Below the pieces are notes generated by a model. That model was given only the letters and a program-made list of their open reading frames with translations, had not been told where the DNA came from and did no database searches. Below are positions 1 through 9,726 of a stretch of 64,000 bases of DNA, in pieces. The stretch is from the NCBI RefSeq assembly GCF_964028355.1, contig NZ_OZ034761.1, positions 868,001 to 932,000 of the forward strand. Direction: 5' to 3'. The DNA comes from Wolbachia endosymbiont (group B) of Gerris lacustris (GTDB taxonomy: Bacteria > Pseudomonadota > Alphaproteobacteria > Rickettsiales > Anaplasmataceae). Made by a program: the position numbers and the translations under genes. How positions within the stretch are numbered: the first letter of the stretch is position 1; every line of letters starts with the position of its first letter.

Positions 1-471
1 CAACGTTTTGGAAAAATGAAAGGTATGGGGCAAATAATTGCTTGGTCAGCACGTGACGAAACCTTGCACACCAATTCAATTATCAATTTGTTCAATACGT
101 TTATTAAAGAGAATAATGAAATTTGGAATGATGAGTTCAAAGAAGAATTATATTCTGTATGTCGCACTATTGTTGAACTTGAAGATGAATTTATAAGTCT
201 TGCTTTTGATTTAGGAGATGTTGAAGGGCTATCTGCAGAGGAAGTGCGCAATTATATACGTTACATAGCAAACAGAAGGTTAACGCAATTAGGTCTTAAA
301 TCTATATATAATGTTAAAGATAACCCTATTCCGTGGCTTGATGAAATACTAAATGGCGTGGAACATACAAATTTCTTTGAAAATAGAGTAACAGAGTATA
401 GCCGTGCAGCAACTCAAGGCACTTGGGAGGAAGCTTTTGCTAAAAACGATACAAAAAGTGAAGAGCAGTAA
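1..471 (+). CDS. nrdB: Ribonucleotide reductase beta subunit, C-terminal part
   Basis: This is the C-terminal 156 codons of the class Ia ribonucleotide-diphosphate reductase small subunit, the di-iron, tyrosyl-radical protein that pairs with NrdA to make deoxyribonucleotides. The frame is open from base 1 (QRFGKMKG...), so the gene starts outside the window. Recognition rests on the segment GMGQIIAWSARDETLHTNSI, where the E and H of the RDE..H pattern belong to the di-iron site, and on the tail ending in EYSRAATQGTWEEAF. It is an ordinary chromosomal gene and marks the host side of the prophage and cif island. A terminator overlaps its stop codon. Confidence 0.93.
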   Translation, partial: QRFGKMKGMGQIIAWSARDETLHTNSIINLFNTFIKENNEIWNDEFKEELYSVCRTIVELEDEFISLAFDLGDVEGLSAEEVRNYIRYIANRRLTQLGLKSIYNVKDNPIPWLDEILNGVEHTNFFENRVTEYSRAATQGTWEEAFAKNDTKSEEQ

Positions 472-486
472 CTTCACCCTTTTTTA
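453..486 (+). terminator. Rho-independent terminator of nrdB
   Basis: GTGAAG (458-463) pairs with CTTCAC (472-477) across an 8-base loop that contains the nrdB stop codon, and a CC then a run of six T follows. The stem is short (6 bp) but perfect and correctly placed. Confidence 0.7.
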
Positions 487-639
487 TCGTTTCAACGGAA
501 GCTTGCGCTCAATTGACTTCTCTCGTGCCTTTATTCGCCTTCTAGAGCTCATTTGCGCCTGCACAGGTTCTGTCGCATCTATAAATCAATCCACTTTTTC
601 ACAAAATATTTTCAACAAAAACGTAAGTCAATTAGTATC

Positions 640-1065
640 ACAAAAGTTTTAATTATTTACTTTTCCAAAAAACATAAAAAAGATCGTATATTTGTGAGAA
701 CAAGCTGCGTAAAAATAAGGTTATAAAAATAGAATTTTGAAATCCTTGGAAAAAAGTTACACAAAACAGTTCGTATGTAGATTTAGCGAAAGTAAGGCAA
801 TATAGCTGATTTTAGCGTATGGTAGAATCGCCATATAAAAAAGTTCATATGTATCACTTGGTAGACCAATGCATCCCAAGAAAAACACTTCTCACTTTTC
901 TTGGTTTTGACCACTGGAAATGGTTATATTACTTAATTTATTAGCGATATATAATATTAAATTAATATTAATTCATTCAACAATAAGTATTAAGATAAAC
1001 TTATAAAAACAGAATTTAAAACAAATAAAACATCATGTATCGAGCATATTTAAGAGGCTCTTATT
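640..1065. repeat. Conserved cif upstream block, copy 1
   Basis: No gene is seen between 487 and 1179. From about 640 to 1065 the sequence closely resembles 42270-42690, which lies just upstream of the second cif operon. Shared stretches include GTTCGTATGTG/AGAT, TCACTTGGTAGACCA and CCCAAGAAAAACACTTCTCA. The similarity is by eye and contains many substitutions and small gaps. In copy 1 the block is separated from the cif promoter by about 0.9 kb that holds the gene at 1180-1797; in copy 2 it runs straight into the promoter. It may be an old duplicated intergenic region, a decayed gene, or regulatory DNA. Confidence 0.7.
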
Positions 1066-1179
1066 GAAAGTTATTGGAAGAATTTTCTACAATATTACTG
1101 GCCCTTTAATTTAACCAACAAGTAACAAAAACTTTTATAGGGATCACAGCAAGTAATCCTTTTGTACCTTTTAGTGGAC

Positions 1180-1797
1180 TTATTTATTAATATTAAATTT
1201 TGCATTTCTTATAATATTATTCACAGTTTCAATATCATCATTAAAAGAGCAATATGCATTTTCTACTGAAGTTTTACCATCAACGAAGTAGTTATAAGGA
1301 TTTGTCATACGTGAATGAATGTCAAAGAAAACGCACTTGCCATCAATCATACCTCTGTATATATATGTATCATAAGCAGTACCTGCTGCACCTTCACCTG
1401 CATAAAGATATATAAAGTGATACCCATCTATCAATATTTTATCTGGTAAAACTTTTTCCTTACTGTTAAAACTCATGAATGTTGGGTAACTACTATAACA
1501 TGTTTCTTCTAAAACATCACCCTTGCTAATTAGCACATCCCCTCTTATACAGTAGTGGTAGATATCAGACTTATCAATTTCGAATGAGACAACTTTTCTT
1601 GAGTCTTTTATGAGAGAGTCATTTTTGTAATGAGCTATCAGGGCAGTATTGTCATCATCTATAATCATATTACTAGGTAGTGGTAGCTGCAAACCACTGT
1701 CTTGATCGTAAAACATATCTGTTTTTTCCTGTGCAAGAAGCTGCAAATAAAAAAAAAGAACGAAGATCAAAATTCTAAATAAAGAAATACTATACAT
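1180..1797 (-). CDS. Putative secreted protein of unknown function
   Basis: The product has 205 residues from the ATG at 1797; a TTG two codons upstream is the only longer start. The N-terminus has a hydrophobic stretch (ISLFRILIFVLFFYLQLLA) followed by QEK, which looks like a Sec signal peptide cleaved after LLA. The mature part has several cysteines (CIRGD, ETCYSS, KCVFF, AYCSF), consistent with an exported, possibly disulfide-bonded protein. I do not recognise the family. The gene lies on the strand opposite cif operon 1 and interrupts the upstream block that is continuous at the second cif operon, so it looks like a later insertion. Function unknown. Confidence 0.6.
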   Translation of the reverse strand: MYSISLFRILIFVLFFYLQLLAQEKTDMFYDQDSGLQLPLPSNMIIDDDNTALIAHYKNDSLIKDSRKVVSFEIDKSDIYHYCIRGDVLISKGDVLEETCYSSYPTFMSFNSKEKVLPDKILIDGYHFIYLYAGEGAAGTAYDTYIYRGMIDGKCVFFDIHSRMTNPYNYFVDGKTSVENAYCSFNDDIETVNNIIRNAKFNINK

Positions 1798-2013
1798 CTG
1801 CAAAACTAAAGTTAAAGAAAAATCTCTTTCTAATCATACAGGTTACTTTAATTCTCTTCTACTCTATTTACTGATATGCGTTGAACCTATAGTTTGAAAA
1901 AATTTAAACCAAATTCCAAAAATGTGTATAGCTAATAAAAGACCTTATATAAGCCTATTAAGAGCCTTTTACTGAAAACCACTTTAGGTTAGAAAATTTT
2001 TCTAAAATAGTGA

Positions 2014-2041
2014 TTGACAGGTTACAAAGGTGGAGTATGAT
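2014..2041 (+). promoter_or_regulatory. Sigma-70 promoter of cif operon 1
   Basis: TTGACA at 2014-2019 and TATGAT at 2036-2041 are separated by 16 bp. The same arrangement occurs at 42714-42741 upstream of the second cifA, within a conserved stretch (AGAAAATTT...CTAAAATAGTGA before the -35). The transcribed leader, about 70 nt, contains an inverted repeat TATAGAG (2053-2059) / CTCTATA (2077-2083). A GAGGTAAG Shine-Dalgarno sequence precedes the cifA ATG. Confidence 0.75.
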
Positions 2042-2116
2042 GTTGAAATTAGTATAGAGTTTATAAATTATTATAGCTCTATATCTTAATATGGTTTTGT
2101 TTGTGAGGTAAGAATT

Positions 2117-3427
2117 ATGGACTGTGATGAACTCAGAAAAGCTGTTTTCTCTATTATTAAAGATGATGATCCTTATAAAGAATCTAAACAACTTCAATTG
2201 AAAAATTGGTGCGGTGCATTTTTGGAAATATTTGACAGTTGGGGTGAAAAAAAACTTCCGTTCTTTTTGGATATATTATCAAATGAAGAATGTTGGGAAA
2301 AAACTGATACAATACATGGTATCAAACTCAATAGAAGAGTAGTGGCTAAAAAGATGATAGAACCAAAAAGTTCTAAGGGTATAAGTAATCCACTAGATGA
2401 CTTTGATCGTTACCAGGTTGCATGTTGGTGTTGCTTAGAAGAAGACATAATCTCTCTATTTGAACATTTTAAACGGGAAGATGAAATAAATGAGGGAGAT
2501 TCAGATGCATTAAAAAAGTTAGTCAAATCAGTAAGTGGGAGTTGGTATACGGACACAATGATGCAATTTTGGTCACATTTCGTTAGTGGATATATTTCAG
2601 AGTTAGATCTAAAAGATCAGCATCCGTATGTGTTTGGTTTAAACCGTGCAGCGATGAGCTCAGATAGAAGACGTGTAGAAGCAGTAGAGTTCTTTTGGGA
2701 TAAGATAAAATCATTACCTGAAAGTGAGTTAAGTGCTCAGGAAAAAGATGAAGTTTTCATGAAAATTGCAGTGCATGCAGCACACGATAATGGATATCCT
2801 GATGTGTTTGAATTTTGTTTAAGTAAGATAAGTCCTGATAAATATCCAGAGCTTTTGAAAAGAGATTTGGAGAAAAATCGTTATTATGGTTCTTTAGGTA
2901 GAATGTTAGAAATGTCTAACTTTGATCAATTTCAAAGATTATTCGACTGCTTAAAGCCAAGTGATGTGGTCGTAGATCGTTATTATTGTACCTGGTTAAG
3001 AAATATAAAAATTGGAGGTTATTCAGGACAATACTTAAATGCAGGTGTGAAGCTTTTGATGCATATGTTGATGAAAGATGGGCTTGATAGTCATCGTACC
3101 TCAGCATTAAATGAAGAAATGATGAACAATTCTACCTTTCAAGGGAAGTTGTTATTACCCTTAGTTGAAAAAGGCTGTATGCAATCATTATGGACAATAT
3201 TAGATAAAGCTAATTCTAATCAAATCAAGGAATTTATGTTTTCTAGAAAAGCAGATTATATACGTTCTCTTTTAGAACAAAGAGATGATAATTTATTAAA
3301 TAAATTTTTAGCCTATGGTGAGTCTATAGAGAAAAATCTTGATCAGGATAGTGTAAGTGCTGATTTGGCTGAAGTTAAGTTAAGTAAAGTACATGATCAA
3401 TCTGATGTGGGGTTAGGTGATCATTAA
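2117..3427 (+). CDS. cifA: Cytoplasmic incompatibility factor CifA, copy 1
   Basis: CifA is the smaller product of the Wolbachia/WO cytoplasmic-incompatibility operon; it acts as the rescue factor and contributes to sterility together with CifB. This copy has 436 residues, starts at an ATG with a good GAGGTAAG ribosome site, and has no stop or frameshift. It aligns along its length with the copy at 42828-44117: shared blocks include CCLEEDI, QFWSHF(V/I)SGY, AVEFFW(D/N)KIKSLPE, PDKYPELLKRDLEKN and SNQIKEFM. Both copies are shorter than the roughly 490-residue type I CifA, which fits the more divergent nuclease-type systems. cifB follows 28 bp downstream. The divergence between the two cifA copies shows they are not a recent duplication. 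Confidence 0.88.
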   Translation: MDCDELRKAVFSIIKDDDPYKESKQLQLKNWCGAFLEIFDSWGEKKLPFFLDILSNEECWEKTDTIHGIKLNRRVVAKKMIEPKSSKGISNPLDDFDRYQVACWCCLEEDIISLFEHFKREDEINEGDSDALKKLVKSVSGSWYTDTMMQFWSHFVSGYISELDLKDQHPYVFGLNRAAMSSDRRRVEAVEFFWDKIKSLPESELSAQEKDEVFMKIAVHAAHDNGYPDVFEFCLSKISPDKYPELLKRDLEKNRYYGSLGRMLEMSNFDQFQRLFDCLKPSDVVVDRYYCTWLRNIKIGGYSGQYLNAGVKLLMHMLMKDGLDSHRTSALNEEMMNNSTFQGKLLLPLVEKGCMQSLWTILDKANSNQIKEFMFSRKADYIRSLLEQRDDNLLNKFLAYGESIEKNLDQDSVSADLAEVKLSKVHDQSDVGLGDH

Positions 3428-3455
3428 AACATTATATGTCTAAAAGGAGGGTTAT

Positions 3456-5438
3456 ATGCCTAAAAGAAAGCAAGGAGAAACACAAGATGGAGGAGTACAG
3501 GATTTTGAGTTAATACAGCTACTTATTCAAGAGGTATATTCTGGTAAGGGGGCTAGTGCAAGTGTTGCGCAAAGGGGCAAGTTTGAGTCTTTTGAGGCAA
3601 GGTTTCAATCATATATTGACCAAATTCCATCATATTTACATTCAGTAAGCAAAGAAGGTTTTTTCCCTCATTTTTTCTTAGGAAGCTTTTCTATCTTGCC
3701 GGATACACAAATTGCAGAAAAATTAGGTGTTAAAAAAGTTTACTTTCGTTTTGACACTGCAAAAACATTAAAAGTAGTAGTTGTTAAAAATAGCCAAATT
3801 AGAAGTGATGCGGATGCTATTCAAGGTATAGGGCTATTTTCTATTTCAGAGGATGTTAATTCTCGCCATCAATTTACTTCTGGTGAATTGGAATATATAT
3901 TAAGAGAAAATTCACATCCCGATATCGAAAGAGAAAACAAGATCGGTAAGGTTCGAGGTATTAAAGATAGAGTTAAAGGTACGGTAAAATCTAAGTTAGT
4001 GCAAATCAATAAAAGTGAAAAGAGTATTTCTGTTGAAACACAAGACAAAGAAATAGTTGACTCTGCTGCTAGTCACAGATTTCATGAAATAAAAAAAGAG
4101 GAAGGAATATGGAAAGATCTAAATGATAATACAAAAAGCAAGCCTGAAGATTATATAGCTGAGTTAACTGATTCTGATGCAAGTAAAGTTGAAGAATTTT
4201 CCAAGAAAGTCATTGATAGAATCAGTAAAGTTCACTCAAAACACAAGGGCTCGTTTGTTTATGCTGATCAAGCAAGAGAAGCAGCACATCATGGGTTTGT
4301 AGCAGGAGCTTTAGTAAATTTTCGCTATAGACATAATCTTAGGGTTTACTTAGAGCAATTTGCAGGAAGAGGTTATGCTGATATTGTTCTAGTGCCTCGT
4401 GGTAAGGATAGGTCATTAAACGCTGTTCCCATTATTATTGAATTAAAAGCAGGAACAGGTACTCGTACAACACCAGATGATGCATTAGAGCAAGCAAAAG
4501 ATTATGCAAAAGGTTTTCAGCCAAACACAATGCGTGTTTTAACCGTTTCAGATAATGTGTTATGTGTAGGGTTAAATTTGGATTCAGCTGAAGGTGAAAA
4601 GTTTTCAATGCATATATCTCCACCTGCTGACAGGAAGCCTGCACGACCTACGATACAGAAACTTCTAGAAGTAACTTCAAGTTGGAGTGGTGAAGAAAGT
4701 GCGATCGCTGATCTTAAAAAGGAAATAAAGCAGCCACTAGAACGTATTTATCACACATTTCCTGGTACGCCAGAGAAAGGAGGTAATTACTTCAGTAGAT
4801 TCATGTTAGGGCAACTTCTTCTTGCTAATGAGTTCAAAAGAGTAGATCTAAAGAGATTTATATTTTTATACGATGAATACTCACTCGATTCTACCACAAA
4901 ATCCGGAAAGCCTGTAACAACTTTTACGTTGGTTAGAGGAGGTCGTAATGAAGAGGTATTTATTTTTCATATTAGAGAAGGAGGAAGAGGGGATCGTAGC
5001 AGTAAAAAGATACTTATGCCTGATCGCTTAACAGAACAAAGCAAAATCACAGAGGTGTATATAAGTTTAAGTGAGCAAAAGAAGTCAGATTTTTTTAACA
5101 TAGAGGAAGTTAATAGGTATGACTCCTTGAGTGAATATAAAAAAGGAAAAGATTTTTTCAAAGGAAAATTAAAAGAAGTTCCCTATCTTAATGGATTGAG
5201 AGAAGCATTTGATGAAGCGTTCAAGTCTCAAATTACTCCTGCAGTAGGTAAGGTTCTATCAGTAGATAAATATGATTCACTAACAAAGAAAGTTGGAGAA
5301 GGGATGTTTTCTTTTAAGGATTTTATTGGTGAAGAGGCTCATTTTCAAGGAGTGTTACATGGGGCGTTTAGTTATTATAGTGATTTAAAATTAAAAGAAT
5401 CTCCTAAGAACCTGTACATGATCTCAAGAAAGGAATAA
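3456..5438 (+). pseudogene. cifB: CifB, copy 1, truncated in its second nuclease domain by ISWpi1
   Basis: This is the larger Cif protein, the sterility effector. It starts at 3456 behind AAAGGAGG. Residues about 50-80 carry the conserved CifB segment FQSYIDQIPSYLHSVSKEGF. The first PD-(D/E)XK nuclease is intact, with D309 in GYADIVLVP and E329-x-K331 in IIELKA. The second nuclease begins at EAHFQGVLHGAFS, but native sequence stops near 5404 at an ISWpi1. The last ten codons (KNLYMISRKE) read into the element. Comparison with copy 2 shows the second nuclease's D and ELK residues are missing, as is everything beyond. DNA after the element is an IS256 fragment, not cifB, so the 3' end is lost here. 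An N-terminal product of about 650 residues could still be made. Confidence 0.85.
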
Positions 5439-6270
5439 ACTAAGAGATAATGTATATAAGTTAGGATATATGAGGAGTGTATACCCAAGTGATATAAGTC
5501 GGGAAAGATTTGAGATTATATTACCAGATCTAGAATCCTGTAGAAAAAAAACAAAACCAAGAAAACTGGATTTATATGAGTTATTTTGCGGTGTACTTTA
5601 TGTGCTAAAAAGTGGCTGTCAGTGGCGAATGCTACCAAAAGAGTTTCCAAAATGGCGCAATTGTTACGATTACTTCAAGAGATGGAGTAAAAAACCGAAT
5701 GAAGATAGAGAAAGTGTTCTAGAAATTGTCTTAAAAAAAATTAGTTGGAGAGGTTCGTTTCAACAGTGGTCGGAATACAAAAACAAGCTTCTGCATCATT
5801 GATGCTCAAAGTGTAAAAAACACCGATATTGCTGAAGAAAAAGGTTATGATGCCGGCAAGAAAATTTCAGGAATAAAGCGTCATATTGCAGTAGATACGC
5901 AAGGTTTGCCACATGCAATTTATATTACTACAGCTAATATCGGAGATCGTACTGCTGCTGTAGAGATGATTTGTAACGCAAGAAAAAATCTTTCCGAAGT
6001 TCAAAATATACTAGTTGATGCAGGTTATACAGGAGAAAATTTTGCAACTCAAATAAAAACGACTATTGGTGCAACCGTTGAAGTAATAAAACGAAGTGAA
6101 TTACATACCTTTGTTGTATTGCCAAAAAGGTGGGTTGTAGAGCGTTCTTTTGCTTGGCTGGAAAAGTGTAGACGGTTATGGAAAAATTGCGAGCGTAAAC
6201 TCAATACTAGCCTACAAATGGTCGTTCTAGCTTTTACTGCCTTGCTCCTCAAAAGATTATGAACAGGCTC
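5408..6270 (+). mobile_element. ISWpi1-like IS5-family element, copy 1 (863 bp)
   Basis: Imperfect terminal inverted repeats GAACCTGTACATGATCT and (complement) GAGCCTGTTCATAATCT bound an 863-bp element, the same size as four other copies here. The flanks are TAA on both sides (5405-5407, 6271-6273), matching the 3-bp TNA duplication of the IS1031 subgroup. The left flank is cifB and the right flank is an IS256 fragment, so either it landed exactly at an existing cifB/IS256 junction or two copies recombined. Confidence 0.9.
5470..6262 (+). CDS. ISWpi1-like transposase, orfA/orfB with frameshift
   Basis: This is an IS5-family DDE transposase encoded in two frames. OrfA (5470-5802, 110 aa) holds the N-terminal domain (LFCGVLYVLKSGCQWRMLP). 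OrfB lies in the next frame, is open from just after the A-run, and ends at 6262. Its annotated ATG at 5906 is internal: the frame already reads TSFCIIDAQSVKNTD upstream and continues through DAGYTGENF and VVERSFAWLEKCRRLWKNCER (the C-terminal E region). The switch point is a run of eight A at 5733-5740. Every copy in this window has the same A8, so it is a frameshift or slippage signal and not decay. Confidence 0.88.
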
Positions 6271-6405
6271 TAAAAAGGTTGCTAGAGGCAAGTCTGGAAG
6301 GTGAAATAGAAAGCTACATGTCAGCTGAAAGTGAAGAAAATAACCGAAGAAATGGGAGAAACGCAAAAACTTTACGCACGAGTGCAGGCTCATTTGAGCT
6401 GCTAA
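6271..6405 (+). mobile_element. IS256-type fragment
   Basis: These 135 bp encode part of an IS256 transposase N-terminal region (KRLLEASLEGEIESYMSAES, then KTLRTSAGSFELL). It differs from the four full copies (SYMSAES instead of SHMSAKS), so it belongs to a slightly diverged lineage. It has no ends of its own, being cut by ISWpi1 on the left and an IS630 end on the right. Confidence 0.85.
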
Positions 6406-6561
6406 TACCAACTCTCATTATTAATGAACCAAATAAGAAGCATTGCAGAGTTGTTTAACCGTGGAAGGGGAAAGAGAGGTAATAAATTTACACAAAGCGC
6501 TCTCAAGCAGAACAATTGTATCGTAGATTTTATTGCGCAAAATGTTCTGTTTTATATATAA
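6406..6561 (-). mobile_element. IS630 end fragment
   Basis: From TACCAACTCTCATT at 6406 this repeats the first ~155 bp of the adjacent full IS630 copy and stops where that copy begins (6562). It is the 3' terminal part of an element whose remainder is gone; a second full element then sits at the break, giving a tandem partial duplication. Confidence 0.85.
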
Positions 6562-7664
6562 TACCAACTCTCATTATTAATGAACCAAATAAGAAGCATT
6601 GCAGAGTTGTTTAACCGTGGAAGGGGAAAGAGAGGTAATAAATTTACACAAAGCGCTCTCAAGCAGAACAATTGTATCGTAGATTTTATTGCGCAAAATG
6701 TTCTGTTTTATATATAACCAAAACCTCTCAACAGGATTGAGGTCAGGTGAGTATGGTGGTAGGTATATAATTTCGATATTTTTAGGTATCTTTAAACTTT
6801 TTGACTTATGCCAACTAGCGCAATCCATCACGAGAAAAGCCTTTCGTATTCCTAAATATTGCGACATCTGTTCAAGGAATATATTTATACAAGCAGTGTT
6901 GACGTTTGGTGCAAATAAGCTAAAATTCTCTCCATTTCTGGGATTAACTGCACTATAGAGATAAAAATTTTCCCTACCTAATTTTACCTTAACCTGTGTC
7001 CTACTGCCTTTTTTAAACCACCCATGTCCAACTTTTGAATGTGTACCAAACCGTGATTCATCGAAGAAAAATAGCTCTTTTTCAGAATGCATGACAATAG
7101 TTTCATTGAGGTTTTTTTTTAAACTCCTCTTGCTTATTTTTATCCTGTCCACTATGAACTGGTCTTGGTGTGATATATGAGAATTTCATTCTTTGCATAT
7201 TACGATGTATTGTGGATTTGCTGATATTCAAACCAAATCTTTCTTGGATTCTTATTCTCATTTCTCTAATAGTAATATTGGGGTTTTCCTCTATCCACAC
7301 CTCAATTTGTTCAAGTTGACTTTGGTTCAATATAGTTTTTCTACGGCGTTGAGGTGGAGAAAATAATTTTTCTTCTCTTCCAAATTTTATGTGCTTTATC
7401 CATGTAGTAATTGCCTTTCTCGAAATGCAACATATTTTTGCTACAGCTGTTATACTGTGCTTTTTTGCTGCAATTACAGCATTTAGTTTTTTTGCAACAT
7501 ACGCATTATTTCTTACTTTCTTCAGCATCTCTTTTGCTGATTCCACCACTTTTTCATCCAATAATTTTGATCTTAATGCCATCTAAACCTCGCTATTTTA
7601 CTTACTCCAGTATGGCTTTTTTTCCATTATTGTCTATTCGTTGCTTGTATAGCGGGAATTGGTA
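6562..7664 (-). mobile_element. IS630-family element, copy 1 (1103 bp)
   Basis: The element runs from TACCAACTC to GAATTGGTA, as in four other full copies. Its flanks do not match (TAA on the left, TTA at 7665-7667), unlike the other full copies. The left neighbour is IS630 debris and the right neighbour is terminase beginning mid-gene, so a recombination or deletion has happened here. Confidence 0.9.
6577..7582 (-). CDS. IS630 transposase, orfA/orfB with frameshift
   Basis: OrfA (7103-7582, 159 aa) carries an N-terminal helix-turn-helix region (HSITAVAKICCISRKAITTW) and a second DNA-binding part (NISKSTIHRNMQRM). OrfB (ending at 6577) carries the DDE catalytic domain: FFDESRFG (first D), LVMDCASWH (second D) and PPYSPDLNPVERFW (E). 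The frames are joined at a run of nine A just before orfA ends. The same arrangement is found in all full copies, so a programmed frameshift or transcript slippage is likely. Confidence 0.88.
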
Positions 7665-8392
7665 TTACTGCAGGAGTAGATGTCCAAAAAGATCGTCTAG
7701 AGGTGGAAGTTGTAGCATGGGGAAAAAGTCGTGAAAGTTGGTCAATAGACTACCGAGTATTTGAAGGAGATACAGGAAGTAGAGAAGTATGGAAAAAGCT
7801 TTCGGAGCTCCTCAATCATCATTTTATTGGTGAAAATGGGCTTGAATATATGATAAGTATGATGGCGGTTGATGCAGGGTATGCAACGCAGGAAGTTTAC
7901 AACTGGGTGAGAAGTCATCAAGGGTCTGGAAGAGTAATGGCAGTGAAAGGTGTAAATAAAGCACTAGTGCCGCTGAGCAGCCCAAGTAGAGTAGATATAA
8001 CAGTTGGAGGGCAAAAGCTGAAAAGAGGAATAAAGCTCTGGCCAGTCGGAGTATCGATATTAAAGTCAGAGCTTTTTCAATTACTTAATATTTTAAAAGA
8101 AGGTGAAGAAACACCGCCAGGGTATTGTCATTTTCCCGAGTATGCACCTGAGTATTTTAAGCAGCTAACGGCAGAGCAATTAGTCAGCAAAGTAGTAAAA
8201 GGATATACCAAACAAGAGTGGCAAAAGGTAAGAGAAAGAAATGAAGTACTAGATTGCCGAATTTATGCAAGAGCAGCATCGATAGCACTGGGAATAGACA
8301 GATGGCCAGAGAGTAAATGGAATAGTTTAAGTGAAAAACCGGAAAGTAAAAAATCAAAGAAAATAGTCAAAAGCAAATGGATCAGCAAGTAA
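7665..8392 (+). pseudogene. Phage terminase large subunit, C-terminal fragment
   Basis: The frame enters directly from the IS630 end as ITAGVDVQKDRLEVEVVAWG and continues to the TAA at 8392, about 242 codons. This is the nuclease half of a GpA/lambda-type terminase large subunit, which cuts and packages phage DNA. Recognisable parts are AGVDVQKDRLEVE, MAVDAGYATQEVYNWV and the tail region YTKQEWQKVRERNEVLDCRIYARAA. The N-terminal ATPase motor half is absent from the window, so this prophage cannot package DNA from this gene. An internal GTG at 7703 could start a shorter peptide, but it has no clear ribosome site. The gpW-like gene starts 3 bp downstream. Confidence 0.88.
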
Positions 8393-8495
8393 TAAATGTA
8401 TAACGAAGATTATTTAATTCAAGTCGAAGAAGCGATAAAGAAGCTGCAAAACGGAGAGCGAGTAGTATCAATTGCATATGGTGATCATGTGGTAA

Positions 8496-9598
8496 TACCA
8501 ATTCCCGCTATACAAGCAACGAATAGACAATAATGGAAAAAAAGCCATACTGGAGTAAGTAAAATAGCGAGGTTTAGATGGCATTAAGATCAAAATTATT
8601 GGATGAAAAAGTGGTGGAATCAGCAAAAGAGATGCTGAAGAAAGTAAGAAATAATGCGTATGTTGCAAAAAAACTAAATGCTGTAATTGCAGCAAAAAAG
8701 CACAGTATAACAGCTGTAGCAAAAATATGTTGCATTTCGAGAAAGGCAATTACTACATGGATAAAGCACATAAAATTTGGAAGAGAAGAAAAATTATTTT
8801 CTCCACCTCAACGCCGTAGAAAAACTATATTGAACCAAAGTCAACTTGAACAAATTGAGGTGTGGATAGAGGAAAACCCCAATATTACTATTAGAGAAAT
8901 GAGAATAAGAATCCAAGAAAGATTTGGTTTGAATATCAGCAAATCCACAATACATCGTAATATGCAAAGAATGAAATTCTCATATATCACACCAAGACCA
9001 GTTCATAGTGGACAGGATAAAAATAAGCAAGAGGAGTTTAAAAAAAAACCTCAATGAAACTATTGTCATGCATTCTGAAAAAGAGCTATTTTTCTTCGAT
9101 GAATCACGGTTTGGTACACATTCAAAAGTTGGACATGGGTGGTTTAAAAAAGGCAGTAGGACACAGGTTAAGGTAAAATTAGGTAGGGAAAATTTTTATC
9201 TCTATAGTGCAGTTAATCCCAGAAATGGAGAGAATTTTAGCTTATTTGCACCAAACGTCAACACTGCTTGTATAAATATATTCCTTGAACAGATGTCGCA
9301 ATATTTAGGAATACGAAAGGCTTTTCTCGTGATGGATTGCGCTAGTTGGCATAAGTCAAAAAGTTTAAAGATACCTAAAAATATCGAAATTATATACCTA
9401 CCACCATACTCACCTGACCTCAATCCTGTTGAGAGGTTTTGGTTATATATAAAACAGAACATTTTGCGCAATAAAATCTACGATACAATTGTTCTGCTTG
9501 AGAGCGCTTTGTGTAAATTTATTACCTCTCTTTCCCCTTCCACGGTTAAACAACTCTGCAATGCTTCTTATTTGGTTCATTAATAATGAGAGTTGGTA
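8496..9598 (+). mobile_element. IS630-family element, copy 2 (1103 bp)
   Basis: The ends are TACCAATTC and GAGTTGGTA, flanked by TAA on both sides (8493-8495, 9599-9601). The clean 3-bp duplication and the restored gpW frame show a simple recent insertion. It is identical to copies 1 and 3 at the base that separates two IS630 sub-lineages (AACCCCAAT in orfA). Confidence 0.93.
8578..9583 (+). CDS. IS630 transposase, orfA/orfB with frameshift (copy 2)
   Basis: OrfA is 8578-9057. OrfB occupies the next frame to 9583, overlapping orfA by about 50 bases. The slip run is nine A at 9040-9048. All catalytic motifs are intact. Confidence 0.88.
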
Positions 9599-9726
9599 TA
9601 AGATATGCAGAAGTAGATATAAATGATTTACTAAACTTAAGACAACGAATTAAAGCTGAGCTAAAGATTGCTGGAGTGGAGCCAAAGAGGAAAATTATTT
9701 TTTTAACGAGTAAAGGAATTTTATAA

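Larger units (their letters stand above)
8396..9726 (+). pseudogene. gpW-like head-completion protein, split by IS630
   Basis: Exonic parts are 8396-8495 and 9602-9726. Removing the IS630 and one TAA duplication gives a perfect 74-codon frame beginning MYNEDYLIQVEEAIKKLQNG and ending TSKGIL, with the joint VV|RYAEVDIN. Length and position between terminase and portal match the lambda gpW head-tail joining protein. The second half lies against the portal start: its TAA is immediately followed by the portal ATG at 9727. As it stands no complete product is made. Confidence 0.8.

Noticed and set aside
404..652. 82-residue open frame overlapping the nrdB end
   Set aside because: It overlaps nrdB in another frame and runs through its terminator; composition is not protein-like.
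6689..6958. 89-residue open frame antisense to IS630 orfB (repeated in every copy)
   Set aside because: Shadow of the transposase gene.
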